A stretch of 64,000 nt of DNA from Rehmannia glutinosa (taxonomy: Eukaryota; Streptophyta; Magnoliopsida; Lamiales; Orobanchaceae): assembly GCA_016081115.2 (NCBI GenBank), contig JABTTQ020002531.1:744001-808000 (forward strand), read 5' to 3'. Numbering within the stretch: position 1 is the stretch's first letter; the number at the start of each line of letters is the position of its first letter. The position numbers and the translations under genes were made by a program. Below, piece after piece: positions 31,467 to 43,335 of this stretch. The notes under the pieces are model-generated. The model was not told where the DNA came from. It did no database searches and saw only the letters and a program-made list of their open reading frames with translations.

Positions 31467-34294
31467 ATGGATGTGGATTTCTGGGCTGCAAGAGTTCATA
31501 GGCACACACCTTCAGTCCAATCTGCTAGGCTTAGCAATTATGGTAAATTATTTTTCTATCTAAGTTTAATTTCTTGAATAGTGTGAGATATTCTGAATGT
31601 GTTCTCTGTTTTTAGTGTCTATTTGTGGGTAGAATATTTCAATTAAAGTTTAATGGTATTCTTGATTTAGCCCAGAAAAAGTGATCTTTTTGCTTCAAAT
31701 AGTGTTCTGTTTTTCTTTACATTACTGATCTATGTTCTTGCTTATAATTTGGGATTTATGTCCACAACAATGATTAATTTTTTTGGTATGAGCTTTAGTT
31801 CTTTAAAAATGGGCTGTAACTTACTGAGATAGGTCGGTGGGGATTTTTGCTTTGAATTTGTTTATACTCTACAATTAGGTCACTTAAGAAGGTTATCTTT
31901 AAGGAACAAAGAAAACTTAAAAAAGGACCACAAGTTTTAGAAGTGTTATCTTAATTACATTTTGTGTTTAGATGGAATCAATTATGTTTGCTTGACATGG
32001 TGGTTATAATTTAAAAACAAATAATGATCATTTGGTTCTTTAATAGGTAATCATATACTCACTGAAGATGAAGGGGGTGATGAAGTGAGAGCTTGGTTTC
32101 CGTGCCCTTTCTGTTATGTGGAAATTGAAGTTCCATTGTTTTGTGTCCATCTGCAAGAAGAACACTGCTTTCACTTGAAAAACGCGGTAATGGATCGAAC
32201 ATTATGTGTTTTCCTCGCCTTTCTTATTAAACAAGAATGTATATTTACCATTTTTGTCTTGACAAGAAGTAGAGGTTACAACTGTTGGGTAGAATAACTA
32301 CGAGATATAGATCATTCACGATAAAACAACCACACACACGCATTTAGAAATTTCTTTCTTCTCTACTTTGTTTTTTGTGTGATCGGGTTGGTGGGATTTC
32401 TCTTTATCGCGGCCATAGGGTGTGTGTGAGTGAGGGGTATGGTGGTAGGGGTGCTGAATAGGTCACATGGGGAATGTTTGCAAAAACTTCAGCTAGTTGA
32501 CAATCATGTTTGCAAATAGAAGCTGAGCATTGATTGAGTTAATATAGAGTGTTTGAGAAATAAGTTGTAAAAGTGAATTTACACTTTTCAGTTTTCACAA
32601 TGAAACCAGAGGCTGAATCACGAATCTAAAGCACTCCTCCCATGCTTTTAAATTCAGATCAAGTCATACAGAATCAGAAGTACAAGTCGGTATTTGAATA
32701 CACTAAAAACTAATTATTTTTTTACTCAGCCAAAAGTTGACTATCACTTTTTTTTTTTTTTTTAAGTGTTTGCAAACACTCCTATAGTATCTTTCATAAC
32801 ATTGATGGTTTTGGTGTCACTCGCTACGTTTCTATTCCAGGTTTGTCCCATATGTGCAGCGAACTTAGGGAAAGACGCACTTGGTCATTTCACGGTGCAA
32901 CATGCACATTCAATCAAGGTGCATCTTCTTTCCATGTAACGCACACAATATGAAATATGAATAATGGTTAAGACTTCATCTTTTCTTTTTCTTCTCAGCG
33001 GAGGAAAAAGTCTCAAAAGTCTGGTTTCTGGAGTAATGCACCCACAAGTATCGTGAAGGACTTGAGGGAACTAAGTTCATTTTTGGAACAAAAGAACCTT
33101 CACATGATCCGCTCCTTTCGCCATTTATCTGCAACGTGCCTCTGACAGTCCGTAACGACAGTGAGAAAGACACATCTTCATGTGTTGTAGCATCACGTGA
33201 CGAAGAAAGGCAAGTCTTTTAAATCCCCATCTGCTGGAATTTCTACAAAAGATGTGTGAGGCTAAACATGTCTCTGATTTTTTAAAAATTCATGTTCTTG
33301 GGAATGGTAAATTAATCAGGAAGATATAATTTGGATGAACACATTTCTGGTAAGTATAATTTCAGTGGATCACTAATTTAGCTATGTAGATTACAAAAAT
33401 GGATACAGTGCATAATTTTACTGTCATGCTTAAACAGAAACTTCGATAAAATCTACTCAGTTTGGAAAACTTTGGATGAGATAATGCTGTAAGTTTTAGT
33501 ACGCTGTATTCTTTTGTGCCCACTGCTATCTCAATGCTTGATTGACTTCAGTCTAATTACAAAAACCCAGCTATCATTCAGAATTACAAATATCCCTGAC
33601 ATTTGTTTCTATTATACAAATTGCATCATCAAGACTCAAGAGGAGGTATGTGTTAAGCAAATACAAACTCCAAATTATTGTTTGTAATACCTTAACTCCT
33701 TATGGGGGTATTTGTAAGTTTGAAAGATAATGGATGTTTTTCGTAATTAGGGTAAACGTCATGGGTAATTTTTGCATTTTACCCTTAGTTTAATCGGAAC
33801 ATGGTGAGCAACAGGACTTAATCCTGGATGAGATAAGAGTTCCCTTCCCAAATTGAGTTGCTCTAACCAATCTACACAAAATTATTTAACTGGTTAATTA
33901 CAAAAACTACGTTGAGGTTTAACCTAATGACAAGACAACCCAATTCATCTTTCAAAATTACAGATATGAAATATCCATTGACATTTGTTTATATTTTGCA
34001 AATTGCACCTAGTGAGAAGGTTATTTGTAAAACAAATCCAAACCTCTCAAAAGGGCATTCGTACTGCCTCAAGACGGTATTTGTAATTTTTGAAATATGA
34101 CTTGATTTTTCTTGTAAATAGACTAAACCTGAGGGGCAATTCTTGTAATGTACCCTTATTTAGTAGATGACCGAGTATTTTGTTTTTGCAGCAGCAAACC
34201 TTCTACTCCAGATGAAGTTGAAGGACCGGAACATGAAGAAAGGAGGCAGCGAGCTGCATTCGTTCAGGATCTTCTTTTTTCGACTATTTTTTAG
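31467..34294 (+). CDS. DI19: Di19-type drought-induced zinc-finger protein (one-base frameshift in exon 4)
   Basis: Five exons: 31467-31542, 32047-32186, 32841-32918, 32999-33209, 34192-34294. The start MDVDFWAARVHRH matches the family's MD.D.W..R. Two Cys2/His2-like fingers follow: C45-C48-H60-H65 (FPCPFCYVEIEVP) and CPIC ... H88, H93 (ANLGKDALGHFTVQHAH). Then a basic RRKKSQKSGFWSN, likely nuclear localisation, and in exon 4 DPLLSPFICNVPL and the C-terminal HEERRQRAAFVQDLLFSTIF, both Di19 hallmarks. About 202 residues if one base is restored near 33079; as written, the frame ends early at 33147. Intron 4 uses a GC donor. Di19 proteins are nuclear transcription regulators in drought and salt responses. 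Family call is firm; the subgroup is not. Confidence 0.88.
32465..32790 (-). repeat. MITE family M1, copy 2 (in Di19 intron 2)
   Basis: Ends are AATGTTTGCAAA and, inverted, GAGTGTTTGCAAACACTT. The interior, read on the minus strand, contains GTGCTTTAGATTCGTGATTC and GGTTTCATT, matching the other two copies. Confidence 0.65.
33545..33785. repeat. MITE family M2, copy 1 (in Di19 intron 4)
   Basis: An imperfect palindrome of about 240 bp. Left arm: TAATTACAAAAACCC, TTACAAATATCCCTGACATT. Right arm: GGGGTATTTGTAAGTTTGAAA and AATTAGGGTAAACGTCATGG. It ends GGGTAATTTTTGCATTTTAC. No ORF. Confidence 0.7.
33890..34160. repeat. MITE family M2, copy 2 (in Di19 intron 4)
   Basis: Same order of motifs as copy 1 (TTAATTACAAAAACTACGTT, ATTGACATTTGTTTATATT, TATTTGTAATTTTTGAAA, TAAACCTGAGGGGCAATTCT), about 105 bp downstream of it. 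Confidence 0.7.
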
Positions 34295-34727
34295 CTCTTG
34301 TGGAGCTCCTGATCAGTATGAAAAATGATCAAAGGAATGTGTTAATGTTTTTCAGGGGTCCACCAGGTTTTAATAGTGGTGCGTGGTTTCAAGATATTAA
34401 ATTGTCGGAAGGTTATTACTAAAGATGGCCAGAGAGAGTGTCTGAAAGATATCAAAATTAGTAATACAATGTCAATATGACATGTTATGAGCCAATATAT
34501 ATGTAATATTTATCTTGAACACGATATTATATGACGTTGCATGTCAGTTACTGAGATAATGGACAGGTTTTTCATCAGCTATGGTTCTAATCATATTATC
34601 ATTCAACAACTTTTTGTGAGCACTGTCCTCATGTTCCACCCCTTCTTCAAATTTTTTTTTTTTTTTTTTTGAGGACTTCTTCAAATTAAATTCCTCCGAT
34701 AATATGGGAATGTTATAAGGTTTTGTT
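34295..34727. other. Di19 3' flank
   Basis: Presumed 3' UTR and flanking DNA of the Di19 gene. A T run lies at about 34652-34670. No other gene seen. Confidence 0.4.
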
Positions 34728-35068
34728 AGGGTTAATCACCAAAAATACAATTGGCGTTCAGTATAATTACAAACGTAACCTAACTATCTTTCAAAACTAC
34801 AAATACCTCGCTGACATTTGTTTATGTTTTACAAATAGCATAATCAAGAAGGGTGTATTTTTTTCTTCTTTTTCTCAAAACACCCTAACCCAAGGGTGAA
34901 TTTTCATTAATATTTCAAAAGATTACAAATGATGTTGCTATTTGTTAAGCAAAAACAAACTTGGGGATGTTTGTAATACCTTAAGGGGTATTCCTAATTT
35001 TGAAAGACAAGAGTTTTTTTTTATAATCAGGTTAAACCTCATGGATAGTTTTTTGTAATTTATCCTAT
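34728..35068. repeat. MITE family M2, copy 3 (downstream of Di19)
   Basis: Third copy (TATAATTACAAACGTAACC, GCTGACATTTGTTTATG, GGGATGTTTGTAATACC, GGTTAAACCTCATGG), enlarged by about 90 bp of extra sequence in the middle (about 34852-34940). Confidence 0.65.
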
Positions 35069-35856
35069 TTTTTAAAAGAAAGGGTGAAACACGCTATAAC
35101 CAAGTGAATGACCAATATTTCTCAAAAAAAAAAAAAGTGAATGACCAATAAAGCAAATGACCACATGCATATAACCAACAAATTCAGAAACTGAAACATA
35201 CCAAAGCCAAGTCCAAGTGAAGTTTCTTACAGGCTTATCACTTATCAGAAATCTAAGAGATAAAATTCAAAAATTAAATCAACCCCCACCTTATTAGGAT
35301 GATCAAATGTGTAGACAAGACTGAAGAACACAATACTGGAATTAATTCAATGGATATAGAAGCCATCACTATTCAGATGCCATGCACAAACCTGAAGGAG
35401 ATTCTAATTTTGTGAACTGATGAAGTTCTTCGAACTGAAGGCTACAATCTCTCAAGAAAAATCGAACATAGACGTTAAACGCTAATCATGATTCACAAGT
35501 TACATCTCATCAAAGTTTGTTAGGTGAAACAAACGAAACGGATCAATGAAAGTGCATCATCATCAAATTCTAACAATGCCATGCACAGGAAATATCTCAT
35601 TTCCCTCCGAAAATTAAGTGGCGGCTATAAATTGCTCAAAAAGTAACAACAGTACTTGAAACGAAAGTAGAATTTCCATTGAACTGTCAAACAATGTTCT
35701 TAAGCTAACTAGTACACTAATGCAAAACAAAAGTAACCCAAAAAAACCTCCAATCATATATGACAGTTAACACAAGATCTTGCATCCAGAGGTACAATCC
35801 AAATTCGCAAACTCAAACGTACACTCTCAACCAATGCCACTCATTTATCAGCATCT
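35069..35856. other. 3' flank and 3' UTR of the EF-Tu gene
   Basis: AT-rich DNA between MITE M2 copy 3 and the EF-Tu stop. Its right part should contain the minus-strand EF-Tu 3' UTR. No ORF with recognisable motifs. Confidence 0.4.
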
Positions 35857-37290
35857 TTACTCAATAATGGATTGAATAACACCAGCACCAACAGTCTTCC
35901 CACCTTCTCTAATAGCAAATCTCATCCCCTGCTCACAAGCAATCGGAGTAATAAGCTCGACCTCCATTTTCACGCGATCACCGGGCATAACCATCTTCGA
36001 CTCCTCATCCTTATCGTTCATAATCGAATTCACCTTCCCTGTCACATCAGTAGTCCTCATGTAAAACTGAGGCCTATAACCTGCAAAAAACGGGGAATGC
36101 CTTCCACCCTCCTCCTTCTTCAACACGTAAACGATCGCCATAAACTTCCTGTGCGGTGTAATAGTCCCGGGCTTAGCCAAAACCATCCCCCTCTGAATAT
36201 CTATCTTCTGAACACCTCTCAACAACAACCCCACATTATCTCCAGCCAATGCCTCATCCAAAGTCTTCTGAAACATCTCCACACCCGTAACGGTTGTGCT
36301 TCTCGTGTCTTTTAACCCCACAAGATCAACAGTCTCACCAACCCTAACCGTCCCTCTCTCTACTCTCCCGGTAGCTACTGTCCCTCTACCGGTGATCGAA
36401 AAAACATCCTCAACAGCCATCAAGAATGGCAAATCAGTCTGTCTTTGAGGGATAGGAATGTAATTATCAACCTCATCCATTAACTGATAAATTTTATCAA
36501 CCCACTCATTCTCTCCCCTCTTAATCCCTGGATTTGCCATCAGAGCCTCTAAAGCAAGTAAAGCAGAACCAGAAACAATGGGAATATCATCACCAGGAAA
36601 TTCATAAGAGGAAAGCAATTCCCTTACCTCTAATTCGACCAACTGAAGCAACTCCTCATCATCAACCTGGTCTTGTTTATTTAAGAAAACCACCATATTT
36701 GGTACTCCAACTTGTTTAGCCAACAAAATGTGCTCCTTAGTCTGCGGCATCGGCCCATCGGCGCCTGAGACCACCAAAATTGCTCCGTCCATTTGCGCAG
36801 CACCAGTAATCATGTTCTTCACATAATCCGCGTGTCCAGGGCAGTCAACGTGCGCGTAATGGCGGTTTTCGGTCTCGTACTCAACTGTGGCCGTGTTAAT
36901 GGTGATACCACGGGCTCTCTCTTCAGGTGCGGCATCAATTTCGTCGTATTTTTTGGGGGCTGAGTTTCCGAGGGAGGCTAGGGCCATGGTTAGGGCGGCG
37001 GTGAGAGTGGTTTTGCCGTGGTCGACGTGGCCAATGGTACCGATATTGACATGGGGCTTTTTGCGCTCGAACTTACCGCGGGCGGCTCGGATGGAGAAGC
37101 GGCGGCGGAGGGGCCGGAGTGTGGTGGTGGTGGGCTGAAGGAAGAGTGTAGTGGAGGAGGGAGTGAAGGAGGATGAGAGAATTATTTTGGAGGGGTTTGA
37201 AGAAGTGGAGTTTGGGAGAGAAGGGGCGGTGGAGAGGTATGTAAGTTTTGAAACAGCGGCGGCCGTGGTGGCGGCGGTAATTGAGGCCAT
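35857..37290 (-). CDS. TUFA: Elongation factor Tu, chloroplastic (nuclear gene)
   Basis: Single uninterrupted exon, 477 residues from the ATG at 37290-37288. An S/T-rich, acid-poor leader (MASITAATTAAAVSKLTYLS ... RRRFSIRAARG, about 70 residues) looks like a chloroplast transit peptide. The GTPase motifs follow: GHVDHGKT (87-94, P loop), RGITI, DCPGHAD, NKQD and SGSAL, then EF-Tu domains 2 and 3 (GRGTVATGRVERG; RPQFYMRTTDVTG; IREGGKTVGAGV). The ten-residue loop LLQLVELEVR follows NKQD as in bacterial-type EF-Tu. It delivers aminoacyl-tRNA to the plastid ribosome. An in-frame ATG at 37413 would add 41 residues, but it lies only 5 bp from the TATA box, so it is unlikely to be transcribed. Plant nuclear tufA genes are commonly intronless, as here. 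Confidence 0.96.
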   Translation of the reverse strand: MASITAATTAAAVSKLTYLSTAPSLPNSTSSNPSKIILSSSFTPSSTTLFLQPTTTTLRPLRRRFSIRAARGKFERKKPHVNIGTIGHVDHGKTTLTAALTMALASLGNSAPKKYDEIDAAPEERARGITINTATVEYETENRHYAHVDCPGHADYVKNMITGAAQMDGAILVVSGADGPMPQTKEHILLAKQVGVPNMVVFLNKQDQVDDEELLQLVELEVRELLSSYEFPGDDIPIVSGSALLALEALMANPGIKRGENEWVDKIYQLMDEVDNYIPIPQRQTDLPFLMAVEDVFSITGRGTVATGRVERGTVRVGETVDLVGLKDTRSTTVTGVEMFQKTLDEALAGDNVGLLLRGVQKIDIQRGMVLAKPGTITPHRKFMAIVYVLKKEEGGRHSPFFAGYRPQFYMRTTDVTGKVNSIMNDKDEESKMVMPGDRVKMEVELITPIACEQGMRFAIREGGKTVGAGVIQSIIE

Positions 37291-37417
37291 TGGCGGAGGG
37301 CGGTGACTGTAGAGAGAAGAATTGAGGGGGAAATTTTGGGATGAATAGATGAAGGGATTACAGAAAGGATAGAGTGAAGTTTCTGTGGGATTGAAGAAAA
37401 GAGAACCATTCATGTGA

Positions 37418-37424
37418 TTTTATA
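37418..37424 (-). promoter_or_regulatory. TATA box of the EF-Tu gene
   Basis: TATAAAA on the minus strand, about 130 bp upstream of the chosen ATG. Transcription about 30 bp downstream would start near 37390, giving a leader of about 100 nt and excluding the upstream ATG at 37413. Confidence 0.55.
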
Positions 37425-39550
37425 TTTCTATCCATTTCTACTTCCTCTTGGAGAAATAAATTGTGACTCTGGATTCATTGGGGTATGGGTATTTTGTGCT
37501 ACTGGGCTCACGTGATGCCACGTGTACGGTTTTGCTTCAAATTATTAGAGTTTTACCATTACAACTCCATTTTTCATAGAAATAAAAAGAGTCAGTCAGA
37601 CATAGTTGGACTGGCAATGGAGTGTGATAAATTATGTTAAAGGCCCTTGTGTGATCGAATCCTAGGCGAGCATTTCCCTTCCAAAAACATATTGGTGATA
37701 GTTAATTGATCCAACCACAATCTGACCAGATCAGACATCTCTAATAGCAGCAATGAGGATTCGGAAACTTAATTATAAAAAGAAAAAAAAAGGAAACGAA
37801 AAGAAAAAAAAAACGTTGTTTGATTGGTTTTTGATAGATTTTTGGGGAAAATCCTTTGCAATTTCATTCTAAAGTTACATAACATTTTTTTAAAGGTTGA
37901 GTAGGCAGATCCACTTGATTTTGAGCAACCACATTAAGTGCATGTTTGGGAGCACTTTTGCAAAAGTTCATTTAGAAAATGTGTTTTCTAATAAATGACT
38001 TCTCAAAGGATCTCCAGTTCTAATTTTTCTAAAATGAACTTTTTGGAGGAGTAAGCGTATCCAAAAATTCATTTAAAATTAACCATCAAATATCTATTCT
38101 TATCCAAATGGGACCTTTTTTTTTTAGGGGAATCGAAATGGACTTTTAGATCCAAAGGTTCATTTGAAAAATGTTCTCAAACAAGCACTAATTTTTACAT
38201 GTTTTCGTTTTTACTTAAAATTACTAATTTCATCTGGTTCAATAAGCTACTGTTATTAGTAAAACCATTTTCCACTCCATTTTTGGAGTAATAAGTCACA
38301 GAAAAAGCACTGTATTTGTTGTGGCTTATAAGAAAGCAAAGAGATTGAAGGGGATCCATTACTTCAAAAGTGAGGGCCCAGAAAATTGAGTCTATATTTG
38401 GGCCACGTTCACAATTTGGGGTCACTCTTTTCTACAAAATATTGTACATGAAAAAATAAAAATAAAAACAAATAGAAAAAGGAAATTTAGCCATCACAAT
38501 AATTTATCCCATTTTTGGTCCCGATGTAATGACAAAGACCAGCAAACAATGGTTATATATTTCTGCTCCATGCACCACTAGGCAGAAGAGAAAATGACGG
38601 AGAAACAGCCATATATGTACAAGCTTTAACTCAAATACATAATTCATCAAGAAAAGCTACAACAGAAGGTTTATGCATTGGTGAACAAAACTATCATGAA
38701 GGAAGAAAAGGATAATCCCAGCTATTTCTAATCTTTGAATAAGATATCAGATGTATAAATCCAAATCGAAACTAAGATTTAAATAAACAAAAAGGATCGG
38801 CTTCCCGCATAAGCATAATAGGACTAGAGATAATTCTCAACAAGCAGATTTCTAATATAAAACTCACATTGCATCAGCACATAAAAACTTCTATTGCATC
38901 AGCAGATATTGAAGTTTTCTGATGTTACAGCCAAGACTTCTCAACGAAAAAGCACAAACGTAACCACGTTAAACTTCAAGAAATGGATGGCCTTATCCAC
39001 CAAAAGTTATGTAGGAGACGAGTAGGGCATTCAATTAATATATGCATGCAAAACAGCAAAACTAACATGAAAAAAAGGCTTAACATAATTGGTTGAAGCA
39101 TACTACAAGTATGTATTGCAAGAAACACCACTGAGACTAACAGAAATAAAACAATTATCCCCTGTGGCAAAGACGATATTAAAATAATGTAAATCAAATC
39201 GAATTTATCCTTTCACTATACAAATATTTTCATGTCCAAAATCCATCAGGCATCAAACATAAGTGGTGCCACATGCCAAATTAGGCCCCCATGCACTCTT
39301 GAGGCACAAACCTGGCTCACAAAAACCAAATTCACACGGATTTTCTGAAAACTCGACACTTGCAGAAAAAAAAAAAAAAAACAGCTTTTGATATTAATGC
39401 CAAACATGAACCTGTACAGGTATGCTTTGAAGGAAATTAGAGAACCTATAGACTATAGAAAATGTGTAGAACTGCTATGTGATAACATAATCAGGCTTAC
39501 TTAAATCATGATGGCAAGGCTTTTTCTAAAAATCCAGAAAATCTCACTTC
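37425..39550. other. Intergenic region between EF-Tu and WNK genes
   Basis: About 2.1 kb of AT-rich DNA containing the EF-Tu distal promoter (GC-richer up to about 37530) and, towards the right, DNA downstream of the WNK gene. A block at about 37930-38190 has paired motifs (GTTTGGGAGCACTTTTGC; TTCTCAAACAAGCACT) resembling a short palindromic MITE. No coding sequence was recognised. Confidence 0.4.
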
Positions 39551-39932
39551 AACAGCAATTCTTATCTTATTGCAAGGCTGTGCATGATCTATAGAGCTCT
39601 CCACGGCAAGTTCAACAAGTACATATATACAGCTATGATTCTGCCACATCATCTCCCAAAATCACTTTGGTACCAAAGTCAGGTCCGTCCGACATTCTCC
39701 TCGACCCTGTTGAAGCAATATCTTGAAACAGATACATATATACTTCTTTCAACCACTGACCTTCGTTCATGTTTTCGCCTGCTGTCGAGAATTTTCATCA
39801 GTTCAGAATATCTTGAAACCTTCAGGATGAGGATGATGAAACACGCAATTAGAGACTACTGTTTAATAATGCTCGATTTAGAAATGTAAAATTTCAAGAC
39901 TTACATCTGCTAGGAAGATTGATCCAAAAGTT
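39551..39932 (-). other. Probable 3' UTR of the WNK gene
   Basis: Directly downstream of the WNK stop codon; base composition similar to the exon side. The open frame on the opposite strand (39584-39889) has no recognisable motif and is taken as chance. No clear polyadenylation signal was singled out. Confidence 0.35.
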
Positions 39933-42900
39933 TTATTCTGTCAAATGCCATTCCTTGTAATGGAATGTATGTTCAGATATCTTTTGGTTACAAATGCTAA
40001 GAACTCTCCGATGAATCTCCTGGGGTAGTTCCTTCAAAAGATCCAAAACAGCTAATTCATGCTTTTTCTTAAGCTCATCCAGCTCCTTCAGCTGCTCATC
40101 CAATACATGCTCGAGTTTCTCGACAATACTTTTGATGTCATCTGAATCAGTTTCACTTGGCATTTTATTTTCTTCCAAAGGTAGTGACCCATTCTCAGAT
40201 GCATCGACAACTTGGTCAAACTCACCAAATTGTGAATCTTGGAGAACTAAATCAGCTTCTTGTTTTCTACAACCATCATGATCAGAATCATAATCCACAT
40301 GCCTGAGAGGAGAAGCGTCATAGAGACTGTTTACATCTTTATGACTCACAGGTGATTGCAAATTTTCATCAGACCAGCTGTCTCCAGAGGTTACTGACTC
40401 TGCCAGCAATAAATTAGACGGACCAGGTCTTAGTGGCGAGCTTCCACCGCTAGCTTTGGGTGAATCTGACCAATATTTTCGTCCTGATGGAGTCCTTTCT
40501 AGAAAAGTAGGGCCTGATTTAGGAGAATCATTGCTTGTCGGGAAGCATCATCCTGAGCTCCAGAACTTTCTAGAGTTGCTTTCCCAGTTAGACTGTTGTT
40601 GCCCGAGGGTTCTCTTGGTTCCCAATCGGGAATGTGGCATCGTATTTCGGAATCGATCATTGCAGCAATAACCGAGACATCATGATCTGTCAAATCCAGC
40701 TCTTCAACCATTTCACTAGCAACATCAGTCGAAGTATCCACCTCAATATCAAATGGAAAGTGAATGTTCCGAACGTGACCTGAGCTAGTAAAGAAAATAA
40801 GACTGATTACACTGATGGCAGGACATGTTCTATGTTACAACAAGAACTGGATACACAAAAAAAGAAGAACCTGAGGAATCTGCAATGCGAAGTTTCAAAA
40901 ATATTGTGTTATGGTCTTTCCTTTGGCCCTGCACCATGAAATCTCGACTTCCCTCAAGCACAGAATCTTCAGGCGGTTTTTCAGTGTCAAACTGGTTTTC
41001 ATTATAATCTGCATATATAGTGTCAGAAAGAACGAATGGGTGATTCAATGCAACCAACAAATAAAGAAATCCTGCAAAGTGCACCTGCATTCGAGGAATG
41101 GGGCTGTAGTGAATGGTCTATGCTCCCAGAATCCTCATCTGATTGTAGAAATGGGTCCATCAGTAGGTCTTTCGCTGATAATCGATCAGAGACTTTTGCT
41201 ATGCATTTCTCTATAAACGTCCGGACTGCAGGATCCTTCACTTTTCCTAATGATGCAGGTTTGATTCCCTTCAACAAATGATAAAAGGTTTAGTTCTATG
41301 GTAAAGACAAAGTGACAGTTGAGATAAACACCAGTTAGCTCTCTTCAATATACATCTGAAAATCGGCAATTCAAATGTGAAGGTAGAAATAATCAACCAC
41401 TGTTTCTTATAGCTCGACTGCCAAATAGAGAGAAGCAGTTAAGATTCATCCAGCTAAAATAAAGACAATGAATTGTAAACCTTCTTAATTATTGGTTTTC
41501 TAGAACGACAAGAACGTCAACTATGAACCAAATAAGCTTGACAACTGATCTCCATATTCTGCATGCATAGGTAGATCTCATACTTACACAAACTCAATGG
41601 ACTACATGAATGATCCATTGCAAGAGGATAGAAGTGAGTCTAATATTGCAAGAAACCTAAGAAGAAAAAGATGGCATGCATTCAGACCCAAATCAAGACA
41701 AGCCAGGCTTATATTTGGAACCATTTCAAATGGTAACAAAACTTGGTTTTAGTGAGGCTTAAGGATTGCAAGCAAACTAGCTCCATGGGGAAGCTGGGGT
41801 GAGAACCTATTTGTTTTCAAACTAGGATGTGACTGTGGTCGGGACCTATATATAAATTAGGGCTGCATTTAGTTGTAGGCACGAGTGTGTTTCACATCTA
41901 TAGAGGGAGTCCACATGTTGAGATGATTTGGGATATAATAAAATTTTAACTCCAACATGTTTTTACAAAAAGATATAATTAAAAAAATAAAACAATAAAA
42001 CAGGCAGTTCAATAATCAAGAATAACTTACTGCTGTCACTTTCTTATATATCTGAGCAGCATTGGCACATTCAACATAAGGATACTCAAGGGTCACTAGC
42101 TCCAGCAAGCACATACCAAAAGCATATATATCTACAAGCTCATTGTATTCCTCCTCATATAGCTCTGGTGCCATAAATTCAGGCGTGCCTAGCATCAAAT
42201 CACACGCAATCATTAAATCTCCAGTGGAAACCACATTCATGCAATGAGTGATCATAAAATCAAACCTACCTATGACACTGTGGGCAGAACGAGCCTGCTG
42301 AAGAATAGCAGCGAGCCCCAGATCACCAATTTTCACCTCCCCTTGATTCCCATTAACAAAAATGTTATCACACTTCACATCACGATGAATAACTGGTGGG
42401 TCATGACTATGAAGATACAAAAGCCCCTCTAGGATTTGTCTGGACCATTTCTTCAAAGCTCTCACATCAACATGCTTATGTTTCTTCCGATACCTACACA
42501 AACAAATTAACCAACTTGAGCTCACATTTCACCAAATGGGTCTTTATATAAAATCGCTATAAAAATAAATAAACGTATTAAAACAGGTCTATTGAAATTT
42601 TAACATACTGTCTCAGATTCCCAGATGTGAAAATTTCTGTAATGAAGTTGATATGCTCGTTCTTGGTATCAACCCATGAATTATAAAATTTGATAATGTT
42701 TTTGTGCTTAAGGGTTTTTAGCAAGTGCACTTCAGAATACAACCGCTCCAAATCCACCGAGTTCCTCAAGAGATCTGCAACTTTAACCTGATTCCAAGCC
42801 ACCTCAATTCCTTCCCATTCATCAAATGCTCTATATCTATATTTCCAGCATCAAAGTTAAGGCTTCCCGCAAACCAACAGTTGTACTCAAAGTCATCTAC

Positions 42901-43335
42901 AAAATTCTTAAATATATACTACAAAACAGTCAAAATAAAGAAACAGAGAAACAGGAAAGGATACACTTTCTTGAAAGCTCCTTTACCAAGTACCTCCTTA
43001 TACTGCAAAAAAAATGCATTAAAAAGAATAAATAAACTTAGTAAACCGAAAAATTGAGCAATGATGCAGAATAAACAAAACCAATCACATAACACATATC
43101 GCAAATGAAACTTCTGTACAGAATCGAATATCAGTTACAATAAATAAATAAAAAATAATTGCAACATAAGCTATAAAAACTCAAAACAGTTTTACACAAA
43201 AAAAAAAAAAAGAAATTCAATGAGCTGTAGAATCATACGAACCCGTCCATAGCGGCCGGAGGGATCAACCTCAACAAATTCCGGTTCAGTGTCGGAATCA
43301 TCCGCCTCCGGTTCTGACACCGAGTCTATTGCCAT
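39933..43335 (-). CDS. WNK: WNK (with no lysine) serine/threonine kinase, one-base frameshift in last exon
   Basis: Eight exons: 43335-43243, 43002-42965, 42836-42609, 42493-42270, 42188-42031, 41268-41085, 41008-40871, 40779-39933; phases fit. Kinase domain about 32-290. The glycine loop GKGAFKKVY (37-45) supplies the catalytic lysine (K42); strand 3 reads VAWNQV without lysine, the WNK signature. The catalytic loop is HRDVKCDN (156-163), with V for the usual L. DLG (177-179) replaces DFG and TPEFMAPELYEEEYNE follows. Exons 7-8 carry the OSR1_C-like regulatory domain (DFMVQGQRKDHNTIFLKLRI). The tail has a Glu/Lys-rich coiled coil (KLEHVLDEQLKELDELKKKH). About 636 residues if one base is restored near 40550; as written, the frame stops early at 40499. 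The exact WNK subgroup is not assigned. Plant WNKs act in ion homeostasis, flowering and stress signalling. Confidence 0.93.

Noticed and set aside
35872..36315. 147-codon ORF on the + strand
   Set aside because: Antisense shadow of the EF-Tu gene; no motif.
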